DNA of 64,000 nt from Rhodobacteraceae bacterium EL129 (GCA_900313005.1 ONZJ01000002.1:479001-543000); one strand, 5' to 3'. Counted from the stretch's first letter, positions 48,673 through 57,528 are shown. Translations and numbers: made by a program. The notes: generated from the sequence alone by a model not told the origin.

Positions 48673-49554
48673 CTATCTCAGCTTGCCAATCGCATAGGTC
48701 GGCGACATGTTTTCACTTTGTAAATAAGCATTTAGCGCATCGGGGTCCGGCTGGTGCGACGTTTTGGTCTCGGCGGCGGCGAGCCCGCCGGTGATAAACA
48801 GAGAATCGATGTCTTCCCCCATCGCCCCTTTAACGTCTGTTAGAATGCCGTCTCCGATGGCCAGCATACGCCCATCGCTGATGGAACGCCCGGTCGACGC
48901 GATACGCCGCCGTGCCAGATCATAGATCGGCGGATGCGGCTTGCCAAAATACAGGCTCTCGCCGCCCATTTCCGTGTAAAGCCGCGCCAGGGCCCCGGCG
49001 CACCATTCCCGCACCTCCCCGCGATCCACGATGATATCGGGGTTCGCGCAGAGCAGTTTCAGACCCATTTGCTTGGCATAGAGGAAATCTGCCCGGTTCA
49101 CATCCGGGTCTGCCATCGCATCAAACGGGCCGCAGCAGACAATGCCTGTGGCCTCCTTTAACGGCACGCGCTGGATCTCGACGGGGTCTTCGATCAGCTC
49201 GAGCGGTTCAAAGAACCCGGCATCGCGCTGCCATTCGCCCATGAAATACACTTTGTTGCCCACAGCCCCCTGAAACATGGCTGACCGCGCGCTGTCACCT
49301 GAGGTGGCGATGATATCATAGCAATCATCCGGCACGTTGAATTGGGCCAATTGCGCAGCCACCCCTGCGCGGGGTTTGGGCGAGTTGGTCAACAGCACCA
49401 CCAGTCCGCCTGTTTCGCGGTAGGCGCGTAAGGCTTCAACGGCTTCGGGGAAGGCGGTGATGCCGTTGTGCACACAGCCCCAGAGATCCACCAGCAAAGC
49501 GTCATACCGCTCGGAGACATCGGCGAGAGAGGGGATGATCTGGGTCATGTGCAT
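48673..49554 (-). CDS. HAD superfamily class IIA hydrolase
   Basis: A 293-residue phosphatase-fold protein. Motif I is DLWGCVHNG, a variant of the usual DxDG in which the general-acid Asp position is Trp; I recall this in the TIGR01459 class IIA branch. Motif II VVLLTNSPKPRA, the KPHPPIYDLA region (motif III Lys) and the MLAIGDGILTDVKGA motif IV follow. The substrate is unknown. It starts 60 bp before the Tat protein gene's 3' end. A second Met two codons later is an equally good start. Confidence 0.88.
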   Translation of the reverse strand: MHMTQIIPSLADVSERYDALLVDLWGCVHNGITAFPEAVEALRAYRETGGLVVLLTNSPKPRAGVAAQLAQFNVPDDCYDIIATSGDSARSAMFQGAVGNKVYFMGEWQRDAGFFEPLELIEDPVEIQRVPLKEATGIVCCGPFDAMADPDVNRADFLYAKQMGLKLLCANPDIIVDRGEVREWCAGALARLYTEMGGESLYFGKPHPPIYDLARRRIASTGRSISDGRMLAIGDGILTDVKGAMGEDIDSLFITGGLAAAETKTSHQPDPDALNAYLQSENMSPTYAIGKLR

Positions 49555-49614
49555 GGCCTTTGTAACGCTGCATTTGCATCTGATATGCCAGCCCTCTGCC
49601 GGATTGGCCAGCGC

Positions 49615-50259
49615 TTAGCCTTCGGCCGGGGCGTTGGGCACGCCAAAGACGATCAACACTGCGTAGTTTTGTTGATTGCAGGCCTCAACCGCCGGGGGGT
49701 TTTCGCGGGGTTTCAGAGGAAAGACCGATTGTGGGGCGTTTGCGGGTGTGCATGTGCCGCTGCCTACCTCCGGCGTGTAGCGGGCTGACCGACAGGGGCC
49801 ATGGGTAACGCCTGCGATATTCATGCCGCCCGACAAAGACCAGCTTTGCTTGCCGTCAGGATCGGGTTCCTCAACCGTCAACAAGGACACAGAGGTGCGC
49901 CCGTTGGTGACATAGAATTTGGCGGCGGGCATGGGGAACTCGGGCGGATGCATCAGCAGGCCATTTTCATCCAGCCACCAATCATCCAAATCAAACTTCC
50001 ATCCCGTGGGGCCTCGGCCACCCGCCGCTTGCATGGCGTCGTAGTCTTTTAGCCAGACGCCAATCGGTCCGGGATCATTGCGCCACAAACCCCAGTTTTC
50101 GGCTCCTGTTCCCGAGGTCGCGTTATCGGGGGCCAGGGCCGCAATATACTGTGTGGGGATGCGACGGATGCCGGATTGCGCAAAGCTGGGCCCCGTGCTG
50201 GCCGCAATCAAGGCCGCTGACGTTGAAGCTATGAAACTGCGGCGCGTGAGATTGTTCAT
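49615..50259 (-). CDS. Tat-exported protein of unknown function
   Basis: A 214-residue protein with a twin-arginine signal, NLTRRSFIASTSAALIAAS ending at PSFA, and a strong AAGGAGGTTCC ribosome-binding site; the ATG of MNNLTRR is thus firm. The mature part is rich in Trp and Pro with short motifs such as GPIGVWLKDYDAM and WKFDLDDWWLDENG, plus four cysteines towards the end. I do not recognise a family. Tat export suggests a protein that folds, or takes up a cofactor, before export. Confidence 0.7.
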   Translation of the reverse strand: MNNLTRRSFIASTSAALIAASTGPSFAQSGIRRIPTQYIAALAPDNATSGTGAENWGLWRNDPGPIGVWLKDYDAMQAAGGRGPTGWKFDLDDWWLDENGLLMHPPEFPMPAAKFYVTNGRTSVSLLTVEEPDPDGKQSWSLSGGMNIAGVTHGPCRSARYTPEVGSGTCTPANAPQSVFPLKPRENPPAVEACNQQNYAVLIVFGVPNAPAEG

Positions 50260-50321
50260 GGGAACCTCCTTATTGGCGTCTTTCGGCAAAGATAGAACGA
50301 TCCGGTGTAAAGACACACCCA

Positions 50322-51134
50322 TCATCCCAACCAACCAAAAATATCTGCACTGGCCTTGCGCCAGCTGAGATAGCTTTGACGCTGAAACCGAGGCGCGCCT
50401 GTCACCCGGTGCAACAAGCCCTCTGTCAGATATGGGTGCGCCAGGGCTTCGGGCAGATAGGCAGACCCGCCGTGGTCCAGCACATGGGCCAATGCCCAAT
50501 CGGGGTTCGAGTAGCTGGCCGCCGCCGTATCATCACGGGGCCATGTGGCGGTGTGCTGTGCGCGAAAGGCGGGACCGTAGTTTACAAAGACATAGGCGGG
50601 GTCCCAGTCTTGCACGGCACGCGGGATGGAGGACACCTGAACCAGGTTTTCCTGTGCAAAAAGGCGATGGGCCAGGTCCGCCCCCGTCAGGGGTTCTGTC
50701 AAAAGAGCGGCATCACTCATTCCTGATTGCAACCACCGCTGGGCGTCGCTGGCGGCCCCGCTCCAGATTTCGCTGGCGGTCTCTGCATGTTGTTTGCGCA
50801 AATCAGCCACCCATGGTGCGGCCAGCCCCGACCAAAGCGATGGGTCGCAGACCAGACTGAAAACCCGTGTCACCCCTTTGGGCAGGCTGGCTTGCGACCG
50901 CGCATTGGCCCACGTGGTCACGATCAGCTCAGCCTGATCCAGAAAAGCATATCCGGCTTTCGTCAACGTGGCCCCGGACCTTGCGCGGTTCAACAGCTTG
51001 GCCCCCAGCGATTGTTCGAGTGCGTTCAGACGGGAGGTGATAGCGGATTGCGTTACATTCAACTGCTCCGCCGCGCGGTTCAGGTTGCCGGTCTGGGTGA
51101 CGGCCAGGAAAGTTTGGATCGCAGAAATATTCAT
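50322..51134 (-). CDS. LysR family transcriptional regulator (flavin monooxygenase cluster)
   Basis: A 270-residue regulator with an N-terminal winged helix at about residues 1-60 (AIQTFLAVTQTGNLNRAAEQLNVTQSAITSRLNALEQSLGAKLLNR). The effector domain is somewhat short and Trp-rich. The gene is divergent from the four-gene monooxygenase cluster, with 107 bp and a T-N11-A dyad between the two starts, the classical LysR arrangement. Confidence 0.9.
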   Translation of the reverse strand: MNISAIQTFLAVTQTGNLNRAAEQLNVTQSAITSRLNALEQSLGAKLLNRARSGATLTKAGYAFLDQAELIVTTWANARSQASLPKGVTRVFSLVCDPSLWSGLAAPWVADLRKQHAETASEIWSGAASDAQRWLQSGMSDAALLTEPLTGADLAHRLFAQENLVQVSSIPRAVQDWDPAYVFVNYGPAFRAQHTATWPRDDTAAASYSNPDWALAHVLDHGGSAYLPEALAHPYLTEGLLHRVTGAPRFQRQSYLSWRKASADIFGWLG

Positions 51135-51158
51135 GCCTACATTAATGCAATATTTCTT

Positions 51159-51173
51159 ATCTAATATATAGAT
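51159..51173. promoter_or_regulatory. Candidate LysR operator
   Basis: ATCTAATATATAGAT is a perfect dyad that contains T-N11-A. It lies in the 107-bp divergent promoter region, 69 bp from the luciferase-like gene start and 25 bp from the LysR start. A second imperfect dyad (TTTCTGA and TCAGAAA arms) lies closer to the operon, at about 51202-51225. Confidence 0.5.
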
Positions 51174-51241
51174 TAAATCTGTTTTCTTAATGTTTCGTTT
51201 TCTGACATGTTTGGCACGATCAGAAACAAGGATGCGCCCTC

Positions 51242-52279
51242 ATGGACTTCTCAATCCAGCTTTCCGCCGACTACCCCGATAAATCCTATGGCGGGGATCG
51301 GGTTTACCGCGACATGCTGGATCAGGCCATTCTCGCCGATAAGCTGGGGTTTGATGCAGTGTCATTGACCGAACATCACCTGATCAATTGCCTGATGATG
51401 CCCGCCCCTCTGACTTTTGCCACCAAGATCGCAGCGCATACAAAAGACATCAAAATCATGACCTCCGTCGTGGTACTGCCGCTGCATGACATGCGCACCT
51501 ATGCGGGTGAGGTTGTTGTGGCCGATATCTTTACCGAGGGCCGTCTGATGCTGGGGGTCGGGCGCGGAGCCTTTGAATATGAAATGCATCGCTTGGGTGT
51601 GCCGATGGAGGAAACCCGCGAACGGTTTGATGAAAGCCTTGATATTCTGCAGAAACTTTTGACCGAAGAAGAGGTCAGTTGGGACGGTAAATATTACCAG
51701 TTTGAACCGCTCACCATCATGCCCCGACCGGTGCGCGACATTTCGATGATGATGGCGGTGATGAACCCTGAAGGGATCTATGCCTGTACCAAACGTGGTT
51801 TTCATATTCAGACGACGGCCCTGTCAGGCAATCACCAGTTACTGGTGGATCAGGTCAGCAGCTTCCACCGCGCCAAAGAGGTAATGGGTGAGGAGGGCGC
51901 GCCGCTGACAATCACGCTCAGCCGTGTCACGCATATGGCACATTCCGCGTCCGAGCGGCAAAGAAAGCTGGAGGCGGCTTATCGGTACTATAGTCGTTTT
52001 GATAATGTATTCACAGGCCCGGGTCTGGTAGACGGGGGCATGATCCGCGAATTGCCGCGCGATCAGAGTATTGAAGAGCTGGGAGAGAGCCTTTTGATTG
52101 CCACACCGCAAGAGATGATCGACAAGCTGGCACCTTATGCTGAGCTGAACATCGACCGGGTGATACTGTCGATGAACTTTGGCCTTGAGGCACAGGAAAC
52201 ACTGGATGCGATCCAGTGCTTTGCTGAAGAGGTGATGCCGCATTTTGCCGACCCCAAAACACAGGTAGCTGCGCAATGA
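51242..52279 (+). CDS. LLM class (luciferase-like) flavin-dependent monooxygenase
   Basis: A 345-residue TIM-barrel oxygenase of the bacterial luciferase group. The sequence DAVSLTEHHLINCLMMPAP and TSVVVLPLHDMRTYAGEV near the N-terminus are luciferase-family strands, followed by GRLMLGVGRGAFEYEMHRLGV and ETRERFDESLDILQKLL. It uses FMNH2 supplied by a separate reductase, the next gene. The stop and the reductase ATG overlap by 4 bp. The substrate is unknown. Confidence 0.92.
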   Translation: MDFSIQLSADYPDKSYGGDRVYRDMLDQAILADKLGFDAVSLTEHHLINCLMMPAPLTFATKIAAHTKDIKIMTSVVVLPLHDMRTYAGEVVVADIFTEGRLMLGVGRGAFEYEMHRLGVPMEETRERFDESLDILQKLLTEEEVSWDGKYYQFEPLTIMPRPVRDISMMMAVMNPEGIYACTKRGFHIQTTALSGNHQLLVDQVSSFHRAKEVMGEEGAPLTITLSRVTHMAHSASERQRKLEAAYRYYSRFDNVFTGPGLVDGGMIRELPRDQSIEELGESLLIATPQEMIDKLAPYAELNIDRVILSMNFGLEAQETLDAIQCFAEEVMPHFADPKTQVAAQ

Positions 52280-52764
52280 ACAAAGCCCGCGATGCCTTTA
52301 TCACGGCGATGCGCCATGTCGCCTCGACCGTGACAGTTGTCACCACGGACGGCCCCGGTGGCCAGTTGGGCGCAACCGTCAGTGCGTTTACCTCTTTGTC
52401 GGCGGATCCGCCCTCGGTTCTGGTGTGCCTGAAGGCCGACAGCCGGATCGCGCTGGCGGTGCGGGACAACGGCGTGTTTTGTGTGAACATCCTGCCCGAA
52501 GACGCCGTGGAAACAGCGCAGCGTTTTGCGGGTGCCTTTGACCGAGAAAACCCGGATCGCTTCCTTGGTCAAGAGATCACCAACACCGATGAAGGGCCGA
52601 TCCTGCCGCGCGCTACAGCGTTTGCCTGTTCGCTCAATCACATCGTGACCCATGGCAGCCACGCGATTTGCATCGGCAATGTCACAGGCATCTCCAACGC
52701 AGGCGAAAAGCCCCTGACGTATATGAGCGGCGCATTTCACATCGTGCGCCCGCAAGAAGACTGA
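52276..52764 (+). CDS. Flavin reductase family protein
   Basis: A 162-residue FMN-binding split-barrel reductase. ASTVTVVTTDGPGGQLGATVSAFTSLSADPPSVLVCL is the FMN-binding core, with FCVNILPE and HAICIGNVTGI following. It supplies reduced flavin to the luciferase-like oxygenase just upstream. The start overlaps that gene by 4 bp and the tautomerase follows 15 bp later. Confidence 0.93.
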   Translation: MNKARDAFITAMRHVASTVTVVTTDGPGGQLGATVSAFTSLSADPPSVLVCLKADSRIALAVRDNGVFCVNILPEDAVETAQRFAGAFDRENPDRFLGQEITNTDEGPILPRATAFACSLNHIVTHGSHAICIGNVTGISNAGEKPLTYMSGAFHIVRPQED

Positions 52765-52779
52765 GAAAGGACACGTCCC

Positions 52780-52974
52780 ATGCCGATGATCCATGTGGAA
52801 ATGTTTGCAGGCCGCACCGAGGAGCAAAAACGCGATCTGGTGCGCGAACTGACCGATACCTTTGTGCGCACAGCCGGGGGAACCCCGGAAAGCGTACAGA
52901 TTGTTTTGACGGATGTGGATAAGGGCAACTGGGCGTCTGCGGGAACGTTGTTTTCTGATAAATCAAAGGGATAG
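52780..52974 (+). CDS. 4-oxalocrotonate tautomerase family protein
   Basis: A 64-residue protein. After removal of Met the N-terminal Pro (MPMIHVEMF) is the catalytic base of the family, followed by GRTEEQKRDLVRELTDTFVR, exactly as in 2-hydroxymuconate tautomerase. It would isomerise an enol or keto intermediate of ring-cleavage products. AGAAAGGAC lies upstream of the ATG. Confidence 0.9.
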   Translation: MPMIHVEMFAGRTEEQKRDLVRELTDTFVRTAGGTPESVQIVLTDVDKGNWASAGTLFSDKSKG

Positions 52975-52978
52975 CGCG

Positions 52979-53752
52979 ATGGCTGAGGCTTTAGATTGTG
53001 AGTATTCCGTTGAAGGCTCGGGCCCGCCTCTGATCCTTGTGCATGGCATCGGGGCGGCGCGGAACACTTGGGCCAAGCTGCTGCCTGTGCTGACGCCGCA
53101 TTTTACCGTGGTGACATATGATTTGCGTGGCCACGGCGCCTCGCCCATGCCTGATGGCGAATTCGGGCTGGACGAACTGGTCGCTGATCTGGAGCGGGTG
53201 CGCGAACGGTCAGGTTTTGAGCAGGTGCATGTCGCCGGGCATTCCCTTGGTGGAATGATCGGGCCTGCCTATGCGCTGAAGTATCCAGAACGGGTCCAGT
53301 CTTTGGGTATTCTGTCGACCGCTGCGTTTCGCACCGAAGATGACAGCGCCAAGGTGTTGGGCGTGGTCCGCGCGATGGAAGAGAAGGGCATTCCCAACAT
53401 CCTGCCCACGCTGACGGATCGTTGGTTCACGGATGACTTCATAGCGCAGCACGGCGATGTGGTGGAGCGGCGTCTGGCCCAGGTGATTGGCACGGATGCG
53501 GATGTGTTTCTGAACGTGTTTCGGATTTACGCCACGGTCGAGATGTCACCCTGGCTGCATGAGGTGAACACACCCTCGCTGGTGCTGACGGGCGAGAATG
53601 ATGGCGGATGCAATCCGCGCCTCAACCGTCAGATCGATGCGGCTTTGCCGCATTCTGAACTTGTGATCCTGCCCGAGTACAAACATTCATTGTTGCTTGA
53701 GGCCGGTGAGATCGTGGCCGAACATATCAAAAGGTTCATTCAAGCGCTCTAG
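52979..53752 (+). CDS. Alpha/beta hydrolase (3-oxoadipate enol-lactonase-like)
   Basis: A 257-residue hydrolase: LILVHGIGAARNTW, DLRGHGASP, the nucleophile elbow GHSLGGM and a C-terminal His in LPEYKHSLLLEA complete a catalytic triad. It resembles enol-lactonases and carboxylesterases of aromatic degradation. The ATG follows AAAGGG and lies 4 bp after the tautomerase stop, making it the last gene of the LLM-reductase-tautomerase-hydrolase operon. Confidence 0.88.
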   Translation: MAEALDCEYSVEGSGPPLILVHGIGAARNTWAKLLPVLTPHFTVVTYDLRGHGASPMPDGEFGLDELVADLERVRERSGFEQVHVAGHSLGGMIGPAYALKYPERVQSLGILSTAAFRTEDDSAKVLGVVRAMEEKGIPNILPTLTDRWFTDDFIAQHGDVVERRLAQVIGTDADVFLNVFRIYATVEMSPWLHEVNTPSLVLTGENDGGCNPRLNRQIDAALPHSELVILPEYKHSLLLEAGEIVAEHIKRFIQAL

Positions 53753-53831
53753 GTCTGCTCGTCGCGCCCTTGCGTGTGCGCCTCGCATTGGCGACAAAGG
53801 GGCCAGCATAAAAGCAGAATGAGGCCGAGCT

Positions 53832-54827
53832 ATGCGCCAGATCACCGTCAGCGCCCCCGAGCAGGAGTTGGAACATATCATCCGCCGGGCTGAACGGCTG
53901 GGTGCTGTGGACATCCGCGTGCATCCCGAGCTGCAGCAAAAGGACCGGGTCTCGATTCATATCCTTGCGGACAAACCCACGCGGCAGGAGTTGCTGGACG
54001 GGTTGCAATCGGTGCTCAACGGGGTCGAGGATTGGCGGATCACCCTGACGCCTGTTGAAACGACCATTCCTTATCCCGAGGAAGAAAAGCTGCGTGCAAC
54101 CGAGCGTAAAACCAGCGGAGGCCAGACTCGGGAAGAGATCTACAATGCCGTCGGGCAAAATGCCAAACTGGATGCCAGCTATTTGATTTTTGTAGTGCTT
54201 TCCACAGTTGTAGCCGCTTTGGGCATGCTGGCCGACAGCGTGGCCGTGGTGGTGGGAGCGATGGTGATTGCGCCTTTGCTGGGCCCCAATTTGGCGCTGG
54301 CTGTGGGTGTTGCTTTGGGCGATGGAAAACTGATCGGACGATCCTTGCTGACCAACATTGCCGGGGTGGCCTTGGCCTTTGGGCTAAGCGTGGTGATCGG
54401 GCTTTTGTGGCCCATCAACCTTGATTCCGCGGAACTGTTGTCACGTTCCACCGTCGGATTTGACGGCATGGCAATTGCACTGGCCTCGGGGGCGGCGGCG
54501 GCGCTGTCATTGGTCTCGGGTGTGTCTTCAGCATTGGTGGGAGTGATGGTTGCGGTCGCCCTTTTGCCGCCTACGGCTGCGATTGGCATCTTCATTGGCG
54601 TCGGGCAAACACAGCTTGCACTGGGTGCATTGCTGCTGCTGAGCGTTAACGTGGTGTGCATCAACCTGTCGGCGCAGGTGGTGATGGTGTGGCGCGGGAT
54701 CACACCACGAACCTTCTTTGAGAAGCGCAAAGCGCGCAGGTCATCGTTGATCAACGGATTGATTTGGTTGGGCCTATTGCTGACCTTGGGCACCTTGATG
54801 TGGTATCAAACCCCGGTCCCAGTTTAA
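53832..54827 (+). CDS. DUF389 (TIGR00341-type) membrane protein
   Basis: A 331-residue protein with an N-terminal soluble domain (~100 residues, resembling an ACT-like fold) and six or more membrane segments. [42 protein letters not shown] and [21 protein letters not shown] are the DUF389 core with its conserved prolines and glycines. Function unknown. It is convergent with aroA, overlapping by 4 bp. Confidence 0.87.
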   Translation: MRQITVSAPEQELEHIIRRAERLGAVDIRVHPELQQKDRVSIHILADKPTRQELLDGLQSVLNGVEDWRITLTPVETTIPYPEEEKLRATERKTSGGQTREEIYNAVGQNAKLDASYLIFVVLSTVVAALGMLADSVAVVVGAMVIAPLLGPNLALAVGVALGDGKLIGRSLLTNIAGVALAFGLSVVIGLLWPINLDSAELLSRSTVGFDGMAIALASGAAAALSLVSGVSSALVGVMVAVALLPPTAAIGIFIGVGQTQLALGALLLLSVNVVCINLSAQVVMVWRGITPRTFFEKRKARRSSLINGLIWLGLLLTLGTLMWYQTPVPV

Positions 54828-56170
54828 TCCCGTCTAAGATCCGCGCCCAGATTTGCCATCAATGGTTCAAAAATCGGGAAAGACGTTGCAATCGGCGTGC
54901 CGTCATCCACGCTGACGGGATGGGTCGTACCCATGCCCAGCACCATGAAGGACATGGCAATCCGGTGATCCAGATGGCTGACGCAGGTCGCGCCACCTGG
55001 CACGTTGCCGTGGCCCAGGCCTGTCACGATCCACCAGTCCTCTCCGTCTTCTACGGCTACACCGCAGGCGCGCAGGCCCGTGGCCATGGCATCGATCCGA
55101 TCACTTTCTTTAACGCGCAATTCCTTGACGCCGCGCATCACGGTCTGACCATCAGCGAAGGCCGCGACGACAGACAGCACTGGGTATTCGTCGATCATCG
55201 AGGCGGCTCGGGCAGGCGGCACTTCGATGCCTTTAAGATCGGGCGAGAATTTTGCGCGCAAGTCCGCAACAGGCTCGCCGCCTTCGGTGCGCTCATTCTC
55301 GTAGGTCAGATCAGCGCCCATTTCGCGCAGCGTGGTAAAGAGGCCCGCACGGGTCGGGTTCAGGCCGATCCCCGGCACCAGAACGTCCGAACCTTCAGTG
55401 ATCAAGGCTGCGCAGACCGGAAAAGCGGCAGAGGACGGATCGCGCGGCACGGCGATGGTTTGGGGTTTCAGTTCCGGTTGCCCGGTGAGAGTGATTTTGT
55501 AACCCCCATTGGTGTGCTCAGTCGTAATTTCAGCACCGAAGCCTGCCAACATCCGCTCGGAATGATCGCGGGTGGCTTCTTCTTCGATGACCACGGTTTG
55601 ACCGGGTGCGTTCAATCCTGCCAGCAACACAGCGGATTTGACCTGCGCCGATGGCACGGGCGTGGTGTAGGTAATCGGTACCGGCGTGGCGGCCCCGATG
55701 ATGGTCAGCGGCAAGCGCCCGCCCGAGCGGCCATGAGACTGAGCGCCAAACAAGGCCAGAGGATCGGTGATGCGTGCCATGGGGCGTGAGTTCAGGCTGG
55801 CATCGCCAGTGAAGGTGGCTGCGATAGGGCAGGTGGCCATGGCGCCCATGATCAGACGCACGCCAGTGCCCGAATTGCCGCAATCAATCACGCCGTCTGG
55901 TTCGGCAAAGCCGCCGACACCCACGCCGAATACAGACCATGTGCCATCCTCTTCGCGGGTCACTTCTGCGCCGAAGGCCTGCATGGCCTTGGCCGTGTCC
56001 AAGACGTCTTCACCCTCCAGCAGCCCCGTGATGCGGGTTTCACCGACGGCCATCGCACCCAGGATCAGAGAGCGGTGCGAGATGGATTTATCACCCGGCA
56101 CTTCCGCTGTGCCCGACAGGCCCGTTACACGGTGAGAGGTCATCGGTATGGGGGTGCCGTGCGCGGACAT
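54824..56170 (-). CDS. aroA: 3-phosphoshikimate 1-carboxyvinyltransferase (EPSP synthase, class II type)
   Basis: A 448-residue shikimate-pathway enzyme that joins PEP to shikimate 3-phosphate. [26 protein letters not shown], the PEP-site loop [14 protein letters not shown] and [10 protein letters not shown] are recognisable, and the C-terminal half has [11 protein letters not shown] and [13 protein letters not shown]. Overall the sequence resembles the class II (Agrobacterium CP4-type) enzymes rather than E. coli AroA. It is first on the minus strand before DUF389, which ends convergently 4 bp into it. Confidence 0.96.
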   Translation of the reverse strand: MSAHGTPIPMTSHRVTGLSGTAEVPGDKSISHRSLILGAMAVGETRITGLLEGEDVLDTAKAMQAFGAEVTREEDGTWSVFGVGVGGFAEPDGVIDCGNSGTGVRLIMGAMATCPIAATFTGDASLNSRPMARITDPLALFGAQSHGRSGGRLPLTIIGAATPVPITYTTPVPSAQVKSAVLLAGLNAPGQTVVIEEEATRDHSERMLAGFGAEITTEHTNGGYKITLTGQPELKPQTIAVPRDPSSAAFPVCAALITEGSDVLVPGIGLNPTRAGLFTTLREMGADLTYENERTEGGEPVADLRAKFSPDLKGIEVPPARAASMIDEYPVLSVVAAFADGQTVMRGVKELRVKESDRIDAMATGLRACGVAVEDGEDWWIVTGLGHGNVPGGATCVSHLDHRIAMSFMVLGMGTTHPVSVDDGTPIATSFPIFEPLMANLGADLRRD

Positions 56171-56321
56171 GAAAGGCTCTTTCGTTGAGGGTCGAGTGAC
56201 TGATAACGCACCCTTTTGTCGAGGTCCATCCGGGGAATTCAGCCGTCGAATGTCCCCTGTCAGCGCGTTTGATGTGTCGATTTGACCATAAGCGCGCAGA
56301 CGGGAGCAGGGTCAGGTTGTT

Positions 56322-56705
56322 CTAACGGGCCGTATCGCCATGTTCACGGGGGGCGGCGGGCAGAGCGGCGATGACGATCACTTCGACGATCAGTTCGGGA
56401 TGTGCCAGTTTGGCCTCGCCGGCGGCGCGGGCCGGGGTGTGCCCGGGGGCGACCCAGGCATCCCAGACTTCGTTCATCTCGGCAAATGTACTCATGTCAT
56501 CCAGCCAGATAGTGGCCTGCAGGATACGGGTCTTGTCGACGCCCGCTTCGGCCAGCAGCGCATCCACCTTTTCCAGACAACTGCGGGTTTGATCGGCAAC
56601 GCTATCGCCTTTGTTGCCAACCTGGCCAGCCAGATAGATGGTGCCGTTGTGAATGACCATCTGGCTCATGCGGTCGTTTGAATGAGAGCGGGTAATGTCT
56701 TGCAT
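56322..56705 (-). CDS. RidA family protein (single domain)
   Basis: A 127-residue RidA/YjgF protein, MQDITRSHSNDRMSQMVI. GTIYLAGQVGNKGDSVADQT and the C-terminal TPARAAGEAKLAHPE with an Arg at the catalytic place show the usual single-domain form, unlike the triple fusion near hisD. Such enzymes remove reactive enamines. The C-terminal tail (AAPREHGDTAR) is short and polar. It is 151 bp downstream of the aroA start and separately transcribed. Confidence 0.85.
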   Translation of the reverse strand: MQDITRSHSNDRMSQMVIHNGTIYLAGQVGNKGDSVADQTRSCLEKVDALLAEAGVDKTRILQATIWLDDMSTFAEMNEVWDAWVAPGHTPARAAGEAKLAHPELIVEVIVIAALPAAPREHGDTAR

Positions 56706-56875
56706 GGTTTTATCCTTGTGTGAGGCAGGGGTTCGCGTGGATTTTGACCCTCATCCTTGGCGGAACAGCCCCCGGTTCGCAAGGGTCTGATGACGTGGCG
56801 TCACCATGCTCATACATAAGGTATGAGCAGAAAGAATTCTGCAGCTGACGAAGGGGTGTCGGCGAATCGTTGCGG

Positions 56876-57337
56876 TCAGGTCGCGGTTTCGTCTTCGAGA
56901 TGCAGCTTCATATCAATCAAAACCTGCTGCAACGCAGTGGTTTCTTTCAACAGACGCTTGGCTTCGTTCACGGTGATGATACCGTCTTCGATGCTTTGCT
57001 GATACTCGGACATCAGCATGGCAAACCGTTGTGCCAGGGCGATGACATCAGCGTTCACGCCGCCCTTATCACTGGTGTTGCGACGACGCTCGTCATAGGA
57101 CAGGCTGATGCCCTTCAATTCGGCCAAAGCGCTTGTAACATGGGGGTATGAGGAGGCTTCTTCCAATGCCGCAACTGCGTCGATGGGCATAAAACGATCA
57201 GCGTGTTCGGCATGATCGGAGTAATAACGCCCCAGCGTGGCCTTGGATTTACCGGTGAGTTCACATGCGGGCTCAATGCCCACATCTTTCACCAGTGCCT
57301 CGGTGTGTTTCTTCAGATAGTTCCCGAATGTAGACAT
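56876..57337 (-). CDS. Putative HTH small protein (phage CII-like)
   Basis: A 153-residue protein. The N-terminal ACELTGKSKATLGRYYSDHAEH has a helix-turn-helix-like arrangement, then MPIDAVAALEEASSYPHVTSAL and a predicted helical C-terminus with KRLLKETTALQQVLID. It resembles phage CII-type (PF06892) DNA-binding proteins, but the evidence is thin. No phage genes surround it. It lies just downstream of the repeat-rich intergenic region, whose 21-bp array could be its own operator. Confidence 0.5.
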   Translation of the reverse strand: MSTFGNYLKKHTEALVKDVGIEPACELTGKSKATLGRYYSDHAEHADRFMPIDAVAALEEASSYPHVTSALAELKGISLSYDERRRNTSDKGGVNADVIALAQRFAMLMSEYQQSIEDGIITVNEAKRLLKETTALQQVLIDMKLHLEDETAT

Positions 57338-57435
57338 TCACTCATCCCCGGATCGAAGCATGGCCCTTAGTGAGGGGAAACGCCTCGGACTTTTCCCATA
57401 TACCGCTTTATCACCAAATGTCATTTGTAACGCAA

Positions 57436-57450
57436 TCCCAACTGTTGGGA
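57436..57450. promoter_or_regulatory. 15-bp palindrome
   Basis: TCCCAACTGTTGGGA has 6-bp perfect arms (TCCCAA and TTGGGA) around CTG. It sits immediately before the 21-bp repeat array, 99 bp upstream of the HTH-like gene start, and looks like a protein-binding site. Confidence 0.45.
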
Positions 57451-57511
57451 GTTAACGAGTATTGCAGTCGAGTTAACCTGCGTAGCAGCCGCGTTAACGA
57501 GCGTTCGACGC
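57449..57511. repeat. Three tandem 21-bp units with GTTAAC at exact 21-bp spacing
   Basis: GTTAAC occurs at 57451, 57472 and 57493, each exactly 21 bp apart (two turns of B-DNA). The units share G-x-GTTAAC-x-x-G in the first part and are variable after. The hexamer is self-complementary. Helically phased repeats of this type are typical of cooperative protein binding. The array lies between the HTH-like gene and tdk. Confidence 0.6.
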
Positions 57512-57528
57512 CCCCAGCGTCGTGCAAA

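Noticed and set aside
50322-53752. The flavin cluster as a Rut pyrimidine-degradation operon
   Set aside because: RutB, RutC and RutG homologues are absent, and a tautomerase takes a place that Rut does not have.
57449-57511. The GTTAAC array as CtrA sites
   Set aside because: CtrA sites need TTAA-N7-TTAA; here the TTAA cores are 21 bp apart.
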